Source: Streptococcus mitis NCTC 12261
GTDB lineage: Bacteria > Bacillota > Bacilli > Lactobacillales > Streptococcaceae
DNA: 64,000 nt
Direction: 5' to 3'
Assembly: GCF_000148585.2 (NCBI RefSeq)
Contig: NZ_CP028414.1
Location: forward strand, 983,501 to 1,047,500
Shown here: piece after piece, positions 1 through 8,718 of the stretch
How the letters are laid out: each line of letters starts with the position of its first letter
Position numbering within the stretch: position 1 is the stretch's first letter
Made by a program: the position numbers and the translations under genes
The notes under the pieces: generated by a model
Seen by the model: the letters and a program-made list of their open reading frames with translations, nothing else
Database searches by the model: none
What the model was told of the DNA's origin: nothing

Positions 1-2187
1 TTTCGCTAATTTAATTTCAACATCTGTATAAGCAATTTGAGCATTTGGTTTTCCGAGACGTTCTGGATGGGTAATTGGTGCTAAGAATGACAATAAATCA
101 TCTACCAATTTTCCTTTATTAGAAGATTCATTATTCAAGCGTTCTGCTAATTTGTTTAAGGCTTGGAAATCAGAAGTACGCCCCTTATTTTCAGACAAGG
201 CTTTATGAGCTTCGGTCAATAAATTATATGCTTTATCATAAAATTCTTGGTCACGAGGAGCGACATTTTCTTTCTTCGCAACTAGGGCATGCGTCTCTTG
301 AGTTTTCTTTGACAAGAGATTTTCAATAGCGTCAATCTTATCCTTGGCTAAGTCTTTAGCTAGAACATAACGACTAGCGCCCTTATCCTCGAAAATATAA
401 CCATCACCAACTTTTCTAACAACCTGGTTGACATCAAGTTCAGTCGGTTTATTTTCCACTGGTGCTTGAGGTTTGGTAGTAGGAGCCGGCTTCAGAGGAG
501 TAACACTTGGCAAGACACTGCCATTTTGTCCCTTAACAGCTATCATACGAGCCAATTTTTCTTCCAGCGGTGACATTTGTGAATAAGGAATAAAGTGATA
601 ATGGTCTCCGTGAGGCACTGCTACACCGTTAGCTGTACGTTTGATGATTTGTGCCGGATCAAAGACTAGTCCATCCGATTCCACATGGCGTTCTGACAAA
701 GGTTTGGCATACAATTCACTTAAAAGTGTTGAAATGTCTTCCCCATGATTTTGATGATATGTTGGTGTGACAGTCAGGTTTGGAGTCTCTGTCAAACTTG
801 GTTGGGCTGGTTTAGCATTATCACTACTTGGTTTACTTGAGCTTGTGGCAGAATGTGAGCCCTGCTTCCCATTCCAATAGGCTTGAGCAGCAGCCAATTC
901 TCCTGCTGACAAATCACTCTTAGGAATATAGTGGAAATGATTTCCATGCGGTACAACAAAAGCGTCACCTGTATCTTCAATCACATCTGTCGGACTAAAG
1001 ACATACCCATCATCCGTTGTATAAGCTCCTCCAGTTCCTCGATTCGGTGCCGGCGTATTGAGATTAAAGTTTGGTTTAATGGTTGAACTTGGTGTTGAAC
1101 TTGTTCTCTCAGGACTGCTTGGTTTCGTATTATTAGAATGACTTTGAACTGGCTGACCTCCAATTGGTAGATTTCGAGCCAATTTTTCTTCCAAAGCAGA
1201 CATTTGCGAATAAGGAATGAAATGGAAATGATCTCCGTGAGGAACTGCCACACCATTGGCAGTACGTTTTGTAATCTGTGCTGGGTCAAATACTAATCCA
1301 TCAGACTCCACATGACGTTGGCTAAGTGGCAAAGCGTACAATTCTTGGAGGAGACTATCCAAATCCTCATTTTGACTCTCAGGAGCTGCTGCAGGATTTT
1401 GAGGAGACTCATATTGACTTGTTCTCACACTAGATCTTGTTTCAGCTCTGCTTGAACGATATTCAACTGTACTTAATTGATCACCTTTTCCAGATAAGAA
1501 GGCTTGGGCAGCAGCTAATTCGCTGGCAGACAAATCACTCTTCGGAATATAGTGGAAGTGATTGCCATGAGGAACGATATAGGCATCACCCGTATCCTCA
1601 ATGATATCAGAGGCATTAAAGATATAACCATCATCCGTTGTATAGCGTCCTTGAGCTCTGGCTGCAACTACTGCCTGATCATTAGAAGCACCCCCGTGAT
1701 TACTACTATGTTCCTGCTTCTGACGTTTAATCTCTTCTTTTGTACGAATATTGTCCGCATGGGCGGCATCCTTGAGGTAAACATAGTATTTCCCGTCTAC
1801 CTTAATCACATAACCACCCTTGATTTCATTGACAATGTCTGAATCCTTCAACTGATAATTCGGATCTTTCATCAGCAGTTCTTCACTGATGATAGCGTCA
1901 AAAGGAACCTTGCCATTATAGTAATGATAATGATCTCCATGAGAGGTCACATAACCTTGATCCGTAATCTTGATAACAATTTGTTCGGCGTTGATTCCCT
2001 CTCTCTTACTGACTTCATCTGGTGTCAAGTTCTCTGCTTTTTGACCAGCCTGATCACCATCTATATAAGCTACTCGATTAGAATCTTTCTTAACTTGACC
2101 AGCTTGGTAACGACCAAGTTCATAGGAACAAACACTTAGGGCAAGAACTGCCACTGAACCCGCTACATATTTTTTATTGATTTTCAT
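1..2187 (-). CDS. phtD: Pneumococcal histidine triad protein (PhtD-like), 3' end outside window
   Basis: Surface-exposed zinc-binding protein of the Pht family, thought to capture Zn2+ and pass it to the lipoprotein AdcAII; also implicated in complement evasion and adhesion. I translated the minus strand from the ATG at 2187: 729 codons stay open to the window edge. The N-terminus MKINKKYVAGSVAVLALSVC is a signal peptide with the LxxC motif of this family. Five HxxHxH histidine triads begin at about residues 83, 207, 317, 414 and 526, each in the context HG(D/N)H(Y/F)H. Between them lie Ser/Pro-rich linkers. The start is supported by an AGGAA ribosome-binding site. It begins 7 bp after adcAII, so the two are almost certainly one operon under AdcR control. 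The position next to adcAII is that of phtD in pneumococcus; PhtA, B and E are close paralogues, so the exact name is an inference. Confidence 0.93.
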   Translation of the reverse strand, partial: MKINKKYVAGSVAVLALSVCSYELGRYQAGQVKKDSNRVAYIDGDQAGQKAENLTPDEVSKREGINAEQIVIKITDQGYVTSHGDHYHYYNGKVPFDAIISEELLMKDPNYQLKDSDIVNEIKGGYVIKVDGKYYVYLKDAAHADNIRTKEEIKRQKQEHSSNHGGASNDQAVVAARAQGRYTTDDGYIFNASDIIEDTGDAYIVPHGNHFHYIPKSDLSASELAAAQAFLSGKGDQLSTVEYRSSRAETRSSVRTSQYESPQNPAAAPESQNEDLDSLLQELYALPLSQRHVESDGLVFDPAQITKRTANGVAVPHGDHFHFIPYSQMSALEEKLARNLPIGGQPVQSHSNNTKPSSPERTSSTPSSTIKPNFNLNTPAPNRGTGGAYTTDDGYVFSPTDVIEDTGDAFVVPHGNHFHYIPKSDLSAGELAAAQAYWNGKQGSHSATSSSKPSSDNAKPAQPSLTETPNLTVTPTYHQNHGEDISTLLSELYAKPLSERHVESDGLVFDPAQIIKRTANGVAVPHGDHYHFIPYSQMSPLEEKLARMIAVKGQNGSVLPSVTPLKPAPTTKPQAPVENKPTELDVNQVVRKVGDGYIFEDKGASRYVLAKDLAKDKIDAIENLLSKKTQETHALVAKKENVAPRDQEFYDKAYNLLTEAHKALSENKGRTSDFQALNKLAERLNNESSNKGKLVDDLLSFLAPITHPERLGKPNAQIAYTDVEIKLAK

Positions 2188-2194
2188 TCTTTCC

Positions 2195-3112
2195 TCATTT
2201 CAATTCTTCTGCTAAAACACTCATATTTTCTTCAAGATTTTCGAGATAAGTCTTGTCATTTTGTGGGTCTGCCTCTAAAGGATTCAGAGTTTTAAGCCCC
2301 ACACCTGTTGATTTGACAAGAGTTTCAGCTACTTTTGAAGAAGCATTACTTTCTGTAAAAATCGTCTTAACCTTATAGGTCTTAACAAATTCCTGAATTT
2401 CTGTTAGTTGTCTTGGACTTGGTTCCTGTTCAGGAGAGATACCAGCGATTCCAAGTTGATTGAGTCCAAATCGCTTCGCTAGATAAGAAAAGGCTGTATG
2501 TTGTGTTACAAAGGTTTTCTGACTCGCTTTTTCAAATCTAGGCTGGAATTTCTTAGTCAATTCTTGAGCTTTTTTGATAAAGGCTTGCGCATTTTTCTGA
2601 TAAGTCTCTTTATGCTCACTATCAACCTCTGAAAGTTTATCAGCAATAATTTGGGCTTCTTCTCCAGCTTTTTCAGGATCTAGCCAAGTATGAGGATCAT
2701 AGAGCGTTTTTTCATCAACTCCATCCCCTGCTTCCACATCTTCTAGCCCTGGGACGCGGTCTAAAGTCATTCCCTCTGAAGCCTCTAAAACCTTCACTTT
2801 AGATTTTTTTAGATTGGGATCCAGACTTCCTGCCCAAGATTCAAGCGTATGCGAATGGTAAACAAAGACATCTGCATCATAGATGGCCGCGATGTCATTT
2901 GCCGAAGGTTCAAAGGAGTGAATTCCACTACTTGACTGAATCATTCGAACATCATTCAAATCACCAGATACTTCCTTGACCATAGCATAGATAGGATAAA
3001 AACTAGTTACAATTTTCATCCCTTTACCTGACTGGCTTTCCTTTTGACCACAAGCACCTAAACACAAAAGAAAGATACTTAACAATACTAAAAATAAACT
3101 TTTTTTCTTCAT
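2195..3112 (-). CDS. adcAII: Zinc-binding lipoprotein AdcAII (Lmb family)
   Basis: Extracellular solute-binding lipoprotein (cluster A-I, ZnuA/Lmb family) that delivers Zn2+ to the AdcBC ABC transporter, which is not in this window. The 305-aa product has a signal peptide ending in a lipobox LGAC with Cys21. Metal ligands typical of the family are visible: His65 (GIHSFEPS), His141 (DPHTWLDP), His205 (TQHTAFSYL) and Glu254 (FTESNAS). Length and ligand spacing fit AdcAII/Lmb rather than AdcA, which carries an extra C-terminal ZinT domain. The pht gene follows after 7 bp, matching functional cooperation between Pht proteins and AdcAII in zinc capture. A palindromic AdcR-type operator lies just upstream, so expression should rise under zinc starvation. 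Confidence 0.95.
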   Translation of the reverse strand: MKKKSLFLVLLSIFLLCLGACGQKESQSGKGMKIVTSFYPIYAMVKEVSGDLNDVRMIQSSSGIHSFEPSANDIAAIYDADVFVYHSHTLESWAGSLDPNLKKSKVKVLEASEGMTLDRVPGLEDVEAGDGVDEKTLYDPHTWLDPEKAGEEAQIIADKLSEVDSEHKETYQKNAQAFIKKAQELTKKFQPRFEKASQKTFVTQHTAFSYLAKRFGLNQLGIAGISPEQEPSPRQLTEIQEFVKTYKVKTIFTESNASSKVAETLVKSTGVGLKTLNPLEADPQNDKTYLENLEENMSVLAEELK

Positions 3113-3134
3113 AGATAACCCCTTAACTATTTAA

Positions 3135-3154
3135 TTAACTGGTAAACAGTTTAC
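3135..3154 (-). promoter_or_regulatory. AdcR (zinc repressor) operator upstream of adcAII
   Basis: The sequence TTAACTGGTAAA (3135-3146) differs at one position from the AdcR box TTAACYRGTTAA. It overlaps a perfect inverted repeat GTAAAC-A-GTTTAC (3142-3154). It lies 23 bp before the adcAII start codon. AdcR is the MarR-family zinc repressor known to control adcAII-phtD in pneumococcus; assignment here is by motif and position. Confidence 0.7.
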
Positions 3155-3213
3155 TCCTAAAAATTTAATCTGTCAAGCTATTTTTAGAAAAAATTTGAAA
3201 TTTCTTTCACATA

Positions 3214-3248
3214 TAAAAATCTGCTGAGTTTCAATAACTCAACAGATT
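3214..3248 (-). terminator. Intrinsic terminator after the amino-acid permease
   Basis: Inverted repeat with 13-bp arms (3218-3230 and 3236-3248, one mismatch, 5-nt loop) followed on the minus strand by a run of five T. It ends transcription coming leftward from the permease through the BOX element. Confidence 0.75.
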
Positions 3249-3257
3249 CTCACTTTA

Positions 3258-3409
3258 TATACTCAATGAAAATCAAAGAGCAAATTAGGAAGCTAGCCGC
3301 AGGCTGCTCAAAACACTGTTTTGAGGTTGTAGATGAAACTGACGAAGTCAGTAACCATGCATACGGCAAGGCGAAGCTGACGTGGTTTGAAGAGATTTTC
3401 GAAGAGTAT
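3258..3409 (-). repeat. BOX element (boxA-boxB-boxC)
   Basis: About 150-bp repeat of the BOX family found dispersed in pneumococcus and mitis-group genomes. The boxA end (right) carries TACGGCAAGGCGAAGCTGAC, nearly the classic BOXA sequence. The middle contains CAAAACACTGTTTTGAG, the boxB palindrome, and the left end ATACTCAATGAAAATCAAAG is boxC. Orientation A to C is on the minus strand. Its right end coincides with the stop codon of the permease, so it is probably co-transcribed as part of that gene's 3' UTR. Confidence 0.9.
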
Positions 3410-4800
3410 TATTCTTCTATGGTAGAATGCTTATAACCATAAGTAAAGTAAATAATACTTCCTACTAACAATGCAACTAGGAAAGCAATCCAGGTTTCCA
3501 TATTATACTGCAACATAAATGATAAACAAATGATGATTGATAAAATCGGTAATAAGGGTACCAGTGGTGTTTTAAATTCTCCTGCTTTGGGCATTCCTTT
3601 TTCTTTCCGTAATCGAATCAGACCATAAGCCAGCATGATCAAGTAGGCCAAGGTACAAATATTTAAGAAGGCTGCGATACTAGCAAGAGGGAACATTCCT
3701 GCTGCTACTGCTGAAGCTAGACCTGTCAAGATAGTAGCATTTTTTGGTACCTTGCTTGTTTTGGTCAGTTCTTTAAAGGCAGCAGGCATCAATCCGTCAC
3801 GCGCTAAACTGTAAATCATACGAGATAGGGCATAAGTCATTGAGATACAAACCGTAATCAAGGTTAAGATAGCCACTAATGACACATAACTAGCTGCCCA
3901 ACTAATCCCAACGCTACGAAGGGCAAAGGCAACGGCATCGTCGACATTTAGATGACTATAGTGAACCACACCAGTCAAAACAAGCGTCACCAAGGCATAA
4001 AGAATGGTTACGATAGAAAGCGATAAGACAATCCCTCTAGGAATATTTTTTTGAGGAGTCTTGACCTCATCTACAGCCATAGAGATGGATTCAAACCCCA
4101 AAAAACCAAAGAACATCAAGGACGCACCAGCCATAATACCAGTACTGGCACCATAGATTTGTCCAAAACCATAGGGAGCAAAATTACTCCAGTTATCAAG
4201 CTTGATATGCCAGATTCCTACTAAAACAAAGAGAGCTAAAGCAGAAAATTTCAAAATAACTAGAATTGAATTAAAGCGTAAGGCGGCTTTCGCATTAAGT
4301 AGAACAAGCGAGGTCACCAAGACCAAGACAAGAATAGGTAATAAATCAACAAACGTCCCTGCTTGAGGATTAAAGGTACCATTTAAAGCCTGAGGAAGGG
4401 CTATCCCGTATTGAGAGAGAAGCCCTTTAAAATACGCTGCCCAACCAGAAGCCACACCCGATATGGCTGTCATGAACTCCATCATGGTTAACCAACCTGC
4501 CAACCAGGCTGGGAATTCTCCTAAAATAGCATAGAGATAACTGTAGGCACCACCTGTAGCAGGTACTCGTGAAGCAAATTCTGCAAAAAAGAGAGCTGAT
4601 AATCCCACACATAAGGCAGAAATGACAATTGAAATCACTAGGGCTGGACCCGCTAGAGTTGCGGCTGCAGTACCAGTAATTGTAAAGACGCCTGTCCCTA
4701 CCATGGCTCCGATACCCAGCAAAATCAAATCCCATAACTTCAAATGCCTGTGCATCTCTGTTTTATCCAAACTAACATTCTTTGTTCTAAATATATTCAT
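3409..4800 (-). CDS. APC-family amino acid permease
   Basis: Integral membrane transporter of the amino acid-polyamine-organocation superfamily (YfnA/CAT-like branch), 463 aa with about 12 hydrophobic segments. The N-terminal consensus LLGIGAMVGTGVF is the substrate-binding unwound helix of APC permeases, and FFGFLGFESISMAVDE is a second family signature. I use the ATG at 4800 because GGAG lies 8 nt upstream of it; a TTG 12 nt further upstream overlaps that Shine-Dalgarno and is less likely. Substrate cannot be told from sequence; cationic or branched amino acids are common in this branch. The 3' end runs into a BOX element and a terminator, so it is probably monocistronic. Confidence 0.9.
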   Translation of the reverse strand: MNIFRTKNVSLDKTEMHRHLKLWDLILLGIGAMVGTGVFTITGTAAATLAGPALVISIVISALCVGLSALFFAEFASRVPATGGAYSYLYAILGEFPAWLAGWLTMMEFMTAISGVASGWAAYFKGLLSQYGIALPQALNGTFNPQAGTFVDLLPILVLVLVTSLVLLNAKAALRFNSILVILKFSALALFVLVGIWHIKLDNWSNFAPYGFGQIYGASTGIMAGASLMFFGFLGFESISMAVDEVKTPQKNIPRGIVLSLSIVTILYALVTLVLTGVVHYSHLNVDDAVAFALRSVGISWAASYVSLVAILTLITVCISMTYALSRMIYSLARDGLMPAAFKELTKTSKVPKNATILTGLASAVAAGMFPLASIAAFLNICTLAYLIMLAYGLIRLRKEKGMPKAGEFKTPLVPLLPILSIIICLSFMLQYNMETWIAFLVALLVGSIIYFTYGYKHSTIEE

Positions 4801-4881
4801 CTTTGACTCCAAAATAAAATGATGATTCTATTTTACCATAAATATAGGATATTTGTGAATATTTATAAAATGTTTTCCTAA

Positions 4882-4916
4882 AAAAATCTGACTACTCTCT
4901 TGTAATCAGATTTTTA
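4882..4916 (-). terminator. Intrinsic terminator after etrx2
   Basis: AAAATCTGA and TCAGATTTT arms separated by a loop of about 17 nt, with T-runs on both sides. It lies just 3' of the etrx2 stop codon and upstream of the permease. Confidence 0.7.
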
Positions 4917-4922
4917 TCTATT

Positions 4923-5489
4923 CTAGTTCATTTCTTTAAAGGCTGCTTCTGCATCCGCATTGCTGATAACACCAAATTGAATCTTCCCAATCTTTCCTTG
5001 ACTGTCAATCAGGTATTCTGTAGGAATGCTTCGAATTTGATAAGCTTGGAATGTGGTTGCTTTTGTGTCATAAAGAACTGGGATATCCTTATAACCTTGA
5101 TCTTGGAACCATTGTGGGAATTGCTCGACAGTTTTTTCACCTTGAATTCCTGGTGCAATGACACTAAGAATTTCAAAATCACGATCTGGTTTCGCCGCTA
5201 ATTCCATCAACTCAGGCATACTTTTCTTACATGGACCACACCATGAAGCCCAAAACTTCAAGTAGACTTTTTTCCCCTTATAATCAGATAACTTAACTTC
5301 TTTACCATCCATAGATTGCAAGGTGAAGTCTGGCGCATCTTTTCCAACAGCAATTTGTTGTACAGTCGTTTGTTGCTGTTGTTTTGGGGATTGTTGTGGA
5401 GCTTGAGTCTTTTTAGTCTCTTCCTCACCACAGGCTATCAATACGACTAATGACAAGAGGCTTAAGGCAGCAAACATTACTTTTTTCAT
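4923..5489 (-). CDS. etrx2: Extracellular thioredoxin-fold lipoprotein (Etrx2/TlpA family)
   Basis: Membrane-anchored thiol-disulfide oxidoreductase, 188 aa. Signal peptide with lipobox LIAC near residue 20, then a Gln/Thr-rich linker (about residues 28-45), then an AhpC/TSA-TlpA thioredoxin domain with active site WCGPC and a cis-Pro segment (RSIPTEYLI). In pneumococcus the homologous protein works with CcdA2 to keep the surface methionine sulfoxide reductase MsrAB2 reduced. Here ccdA lies immediately upstream, 11 bp away, so the pair is an operon. Start ATG with AAAGGAG Shine-Dalgarno. Confidence 0.93.
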   Translation of the reverse strand: MKKVMFAALSLLSLVVLIACGEEETKKTQAPQQSPKQQQQTTVQQIAVGKDAPDFTLQSMDGKEVKLSDYKGKKVYLKFWASWCGPCKKSMPELMELAAKPDRDFEILSVIAPGIQGEKTVEQFPQWFQDQGYKDIPVLYDTKATTFQAYQIRSIPTEYLIDSQGKIGKIQFGVISNADAEAAFKEMN

Positions 5490-5500
5490 CTTTTTCTCCT

Positions 5501-6208
5501 TTATTCAAAAATTCCAGCTAGAACATTTACTTGTCCTAATAGTAACAAAATTCCCATTAAAATAATGAGGAAACCACCAATTTTCTTCAGTAGCATCATA
5601 TGACGTTTAATTTTACTAAAATAAGGCATTACTACACCTGAAGCTAGAGCCAAAAGCAAGAAAGGAATTGCCATCCCCAGAGTGTAAATCAAGGTATAGA
5701 TTGCACCTTGCCAAGCGCCATTTCCTCCAGAAGCCGCAAGCGCTAAAACAGAACTCAAAACAGGACCAATACAAGGCGTCCAACCAAAGCTAAAGGTAAT
5801 ACCGAGTAAAAAGGCCGACCAATAACGATTGGCTTCTGATTTCTTAAAAGTAAAGCTTTTTTGAACCTCTAATTTCTTAAAATGAAAAATTTCCATCTGG
5901 TGAAGACCTAAAATGATAATAATTGTTCCCATGGTATAGCGAAACCAATTGGCATAGAGAATATTCCCAAAGTAACCAGCACCAAATCCTAGAATAAAGA
6001 AAATGAGTGAAATGCCTACGATAAAGCAAAGCGTTCGAATCAAGCCGGACCACGCAACTTTTCTCCCAAACAAAGAAAAACTTTTTGCACTTTCCTGATC
6101 ATCCAGCAAAATTCCAGTATAAACAGGTAACAGAGGAAAAATGCAAGGGGAAAAGAAGGACAAGATCCCTGCTAAAAAAACGGAGATTGAAAATACTATC
6201 GTTTCCAA
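5501..6208 (-). CDS. ccdA: Cytochrome c biogenesis protein CcdA (thiol electron carrier)
   Basis: Six-helix membrane protein of the DsbD/CcdA family, 235 aa, which moves reducing equivalents from cytoplasmic thioredoxin across the membrane to extracellular thioredoxins. The redox cysteines are Cys22 in FFSPCIFPLLP and Cys146 in GWTPCIGP, symmetrically placed in helices 1 and 4 as in the family. The best start is a TTG at 6208: no in-frame ATG precedes the first helix, and an AAGAAAG-type Shine-Dalgarno lies about 11 nt upstream. Adjacent downstream etrx2 is its likely partner. Confidence 0.92.
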   Translation of the reverse strand: METIVFSISVFLAGILSFFSPCIFPLLPVYTGILLDDQESAKSFSLFGRKVAWSGLIRTLCFIVGISLIFFILGFGAGYFGNILYANWFRYTMGTIIIILGLHQMEIFHFKKLEVQKSFTFKKSEANRYWSAFLLGITFSFGWTPCIGPVLSSVLALAASGGNGAWQGAIYTLIYTLGMAIPFLLLALASGVVMPYFSKIKRHMMLLKKIGGFLIILMGILLLLGQVNVLAGIFE

Positions 6209-6363
6209 TAAAAAACCAACTTTCTTAATAATTCTAATCCTATTTTACTATAATCAATTTCATTTGTATGATTTCTGCTACGCAATTTGAATTAGTCTGT
6301 ACTTGAAATATTTTCCGGTACTAGTTCATTCAGATTCTGGCCCTTTTTTGCCTCCTATACACA

Positions 6364-6413
6364 AAAAAAGCCTACTGCCCAAGCTAGAAAGCTTGATACA
6401 ATAGGCTTTTGGA
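6364..6413 (-). terminator. Intrinsic terminator after hup
   Basis: AAGCCTA and TAGGCTT arms with a nested AAGCT...AGCTT hairpin between them, followed on the minus strand by a T-run (plus-strand AAAAAAA). It lies 7 bp beyond the hup stop codon. Confidence 0.75.
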
Positions 6414-6420
6414 AGGTTGA

Positions 6421-6696
6421 TTATTTAACAGCGTCTTTAAGAGCTTTACCAGCTTTGAATGCTGGAACTTTAGAAGCTGCAATTTTGATTTCTTTACCAG
6501 TTTGTGGGTTGCGACCTTTACGTGCAGCACGCTCACGAACTTCAAAGTTACCAAAACCAATCAATTGAACTTTTTCACCAGCTGCAAGGTACTCAGTTAC
6601 TGCTGCGAATACAGCTTCAACTGCTGCTGCTGAGTCTTTCTTAGTCAATTCTGTAGCTTCTGCTACTTTAGCGATCAAATCTTGTTTGTTTGCCAT
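6421..6696 (-). CDS. hup: DNA-binding protein HU
   Basis: Histone-like nucleoid protein, 91 aa, that binds and bends DNA as a dimer. The product starts [13 protein letters not shown] and contains the HU/IHF signature ([20 protein letters not shown]) in its beta-arm. The start is fixed by GGAGGAATCATTAAC before the ATG at 6696; an open frame extends 12 codons upstream but lacks homology. It is the only HU gene usually present in streptococci and is essential there. A strong promoter is visible upstream and a terminator downstream, so it is monocistronic. Confidence 0.97.
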   Translation of the reverse strand: MANKQDLIAKVAEATELTKKDSAAAVEAVFAAVTEYLAAGEKVQLIGFGNFEVRERAARKGRNPQTGKEIKIAASKVPAFKAGKALKDAVK

Positions 6697-6737
6697 GTTA
6701 ATGATTCCTCCAATTTTATTTCTAATTAACAAATATA

Positions 6738-6766
6738 ATCATATCCTAAAATCCCTTTTAGGTCAA
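6738..6766 (-). promoter_or_regulatory. hup promoter
   Basis: On the minus strand, -35 TTGACC (6761-6766), a 17-bp spacer and -10 TATGAT (6738-6743). It lies about 40 bp before the hup start codon, consistent with the high expression expected of HU. Confidence 0.75.
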
Positions 6767-6803
6767 GTTAAAAACGCTATTTCTTCCCATTTTATTTATT
6801 TTT

Positions 6804-7643
6804 TTAGGAGTTGTAACGTACTAAAACAGCCCAAGCATTCTCACCCGTGTGAGTTTGAATAATAGAGCCCGTTTCCAAAACTGAAATAGGCTTTTCAACA
6901 TAAGCTTGTAAGCTTTCTTTCATCTCTTTTGCCCAATCAGCACTACCAGAATATGAAATTCCAATCTCTGCTACAGAACGTTCAGAGAGCGATGTTATCA
7001 GTTCATCCAACCATTTTTTAAAAGTTTTAGCTCCACGACCTTTAACTATTGGCTGCAATTCATGGTCCTTCATCTGCATGACAACACGTATATTGAGAAG
7101 TGAGCTCAACAATCCAGTTACACGCCCAATTCGTCCACCTTTAACAAGGTTTTCCAAAGTCGAAACGCCAATATAGAGTTCTGTGTGGTTTTTAACCTCT
7201 TCTACATGAGATAAGATTTCCTCCAACTCTTTGCCTTCTTGCGCTAATTTTGCAGCCTCAACAACTTGGAATTTCAAGGCTTGGTCAGTGAAGGAACTAT
7301 CAATAACTGTTACATCGGCAGTAGATAAGCTAGCACCTTGACGTGCCGCTTCTACAGTGCCAGAAAGGGCGTGAGACATATGAATAGCAAGAATCTGGCT
7401 ACCATCTTTGCATAGGTCTTCAAAAACTTCAGCAAAGACACCTACAGGTGGCTGACTTGTTTTTGGAAGATTCTTACTTTCTTGCATCAACTGAAGAAAT
7501 TTACCTTCTTCTTTCAAATCCGCATCAGAATAAACAACATTATCAATCATTACAGATAACGGAACAACAGTGATATCTAATTGTTTTACTAGTTCAGGTT
7601 CAATAGTAACAGATGAATCGGTTACAATCTTAATTTTTGTCAT
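6804..7643 (-). CDS. DegV family fatty-acid-binding protein
   Basis: Cytosolic DegV (FakB-type) protein, 279 aa. FakB proteins bind a fatty acid so that FakA kinase can phosphorylate it for phospholipid synthesis. The family start motif [14 protein letters not shown], the segment [10 protein letters not shown] and the segment KGGRIGR are present. Which fatty acid it prefers cannot be read from sequence, as streptococci carry several paralogues. The Shine-Dalgarno is weak. No gene follows on this strand before hup, whose own promoter intervenes. Confidence 0.9.
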   Translation of the reverse strand: MTKIKIVTDSSVTIEPELVKQLDITVVPLSVMIDNVVYSDADLKEEGKFLQLMQESKNLPKTSQPPVGVFAEVFEDLCKDGSQILAIHMSHALSGTVEAARQGASLSTADVTVIDSSFTDQALKFQVVEAAKLAQEGKELEEILSHVEEVKNHTELYIGVSTLENLVKGGRIGRVTGLLSSLLNIRVVMQMKDHELQPIVKGRGAKTFKKWLDELITSLSERSVAEIGISYSGSADWAKEMKESLQAYVEKPISVLETGSIIQTHTGENAWAVLVRYNS

Positions 7644-7753
7644 AGTATCAATCTTTCTATTTTAGGATTCAGATTGGTTTTCTTACTTTTAATTATATCA
7701 AAAAAAGATTAAAAATCCTAATGGAGTCATTCAAATTTTCCTTAAAAATTTGA

Positions 7754-7759
7754 TATAAT
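7754..7759 (+). promoter_or_regulatory. Extended -10 promoter of the YitT gene
   Basis: TGATATAAT gives an extended -10 (TGn plus TATAAT at 7754-7759) with no good -35. It is followed by AAGAGG as ribosome-binding site before the ATG at 7784. Confidence 0.6.
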
Positions 7760-7783
7760 CTACTTATAAGAAAAGAGGTCCCT

Positions 7784-8632
7784 ATGATTAAAAAAATTTA
7801 TCCCATTTTAACCATTTTACTAGGTGCTGCTATCTATGCTTTTGGTCTAACTTATTTTGTAGTTCCTCATCATCTCTTTGAGGGAGGGGCGACAGGTATT
7901 ACCCTCATCACCTTTTATCTTTTTAAAATCCCTGTTTCTCTCATGAACCTGCTGATTAATATTCCCCTTTTCATCCTAGCTTGGAAGATTTTTGGAGCAA
8001 AGTCCCTCTATTCTAGTTTACTAGGAACCTTAGCCTTGTCCGCCTGGTTGGCCTTTTTTGAACGTATTCCCCTTCATATTGATCTTCAAGGTGATTTACT
8101 AATCACTGCCCTTATAGCTGGGATTCTATTGGGAATTGGTCTTGGAATTATCTTTAATGCTGGAGGTACAACTGGTGGTACTGATATTGTAGCTCGTATT
8201 CTCAACAAGTACACTCATATATCAATGGGAAAACTGCTCTTTATCTTAGATTTTTGTATTCTCATGCTCATTCTCCTAATCTTCAAAGATTTGAGATTGG
8301 TTTCCTACACGCTCTTATTTGATTTTATCGTTTCGCGTGTCATTGATTTGATTGGCGAAGGTGGCTATGCAGGTAAAGGATTTATGATTATTACAAAACG
8401 TCCTGACCAACTTGCTAAGGCGATTAATGATGACCTAGGTAGAGGCGTTACTTTCATCTCAGGTCAAGGCTACTATAGTCAAAAAGATTTGAAGATTATC
8501 TACTGTATTGTCGGAAGAAATGAAATTGTGAAAATGAAGGAAATGATTCATCGAATTGATCCTCAAGCTTTTATAACTATTACAGAAGCCCACGAAATCC
8601 TTGGCGAAGGATTTACCTTTGAAAAAGAATAA
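7784..8632 (+). CDS. YitT family membrane protein (DUF161/DUF2179)
   Basis: Membrane protein of unknown function, 282 aa. Five or six hydrophobic segments fill residues 1-175, with the glycine-rich family motif FNAGGTTGGTDIVARIL near residue 125. A soluble C-terminal DUF2179 domain follows (about residues 215-270, including GRGVTFISGQGYYS). The start ATG has AAGAGG upstream. It faces ribF, and the two share a long bidirectional terminator. A transport role has been proposed for relatives but nothing in this sequence gives a substrate. Confidence 0.9.
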   Translation: MIKKIYPILTILLGAAIYAFGLTYFVVPHHLFEGGATGITLITFYLFKIPVSLMNLLINIPLFILAWKIFGAKSLYSSLLGTLALSAWLAFFERIPLHIDLQGDLLITALIAGILLGIGLGIIFNAGGTTGGTDIVARILNKYTHISMGKLLFILDFCILMLILLIFKDLRLVSYTLLFDFIVSRVIDLIGEGGYAGKGFMIITKRPDQLAKAINDDLGRGVTFISGQGYYSQKDLKIIYCIVGRNEIVKMKEMIHRIDPQAFITITEAHEILGEGFTFEKE

Positions 8633-8704
8633 AAAGAGGTCTTGTAGGACCCCAAAAGTTAGACTACATCATCTATCTTTTGGGTTACAGACAACCTCTT
8701 TTTT
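8631..8704. terminator. Long two-part bidirectional terminator between yitT and ribF
   Basis: Outer arms AAAAGAGGT (8632-8640) and ACCTCTTTT (from 8694) enclose an inner inverted repeat CCCAAAAG...CTTTTGGG, giving a hairpin of about 70 nt with T-runs at both ends. It can stop both convergent transcripts. Confidence 0.75.
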
Positions 8705-8718
8705 GTTTACTCAATCTC

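Noticed and set aside
1552-2139. Plus-strand and minus-strand open frames inside the first 2.2 kb
   Set aside because: All lie within the pht coding frame, which is open from 2187 to the window edge and has repeated histidine triads.
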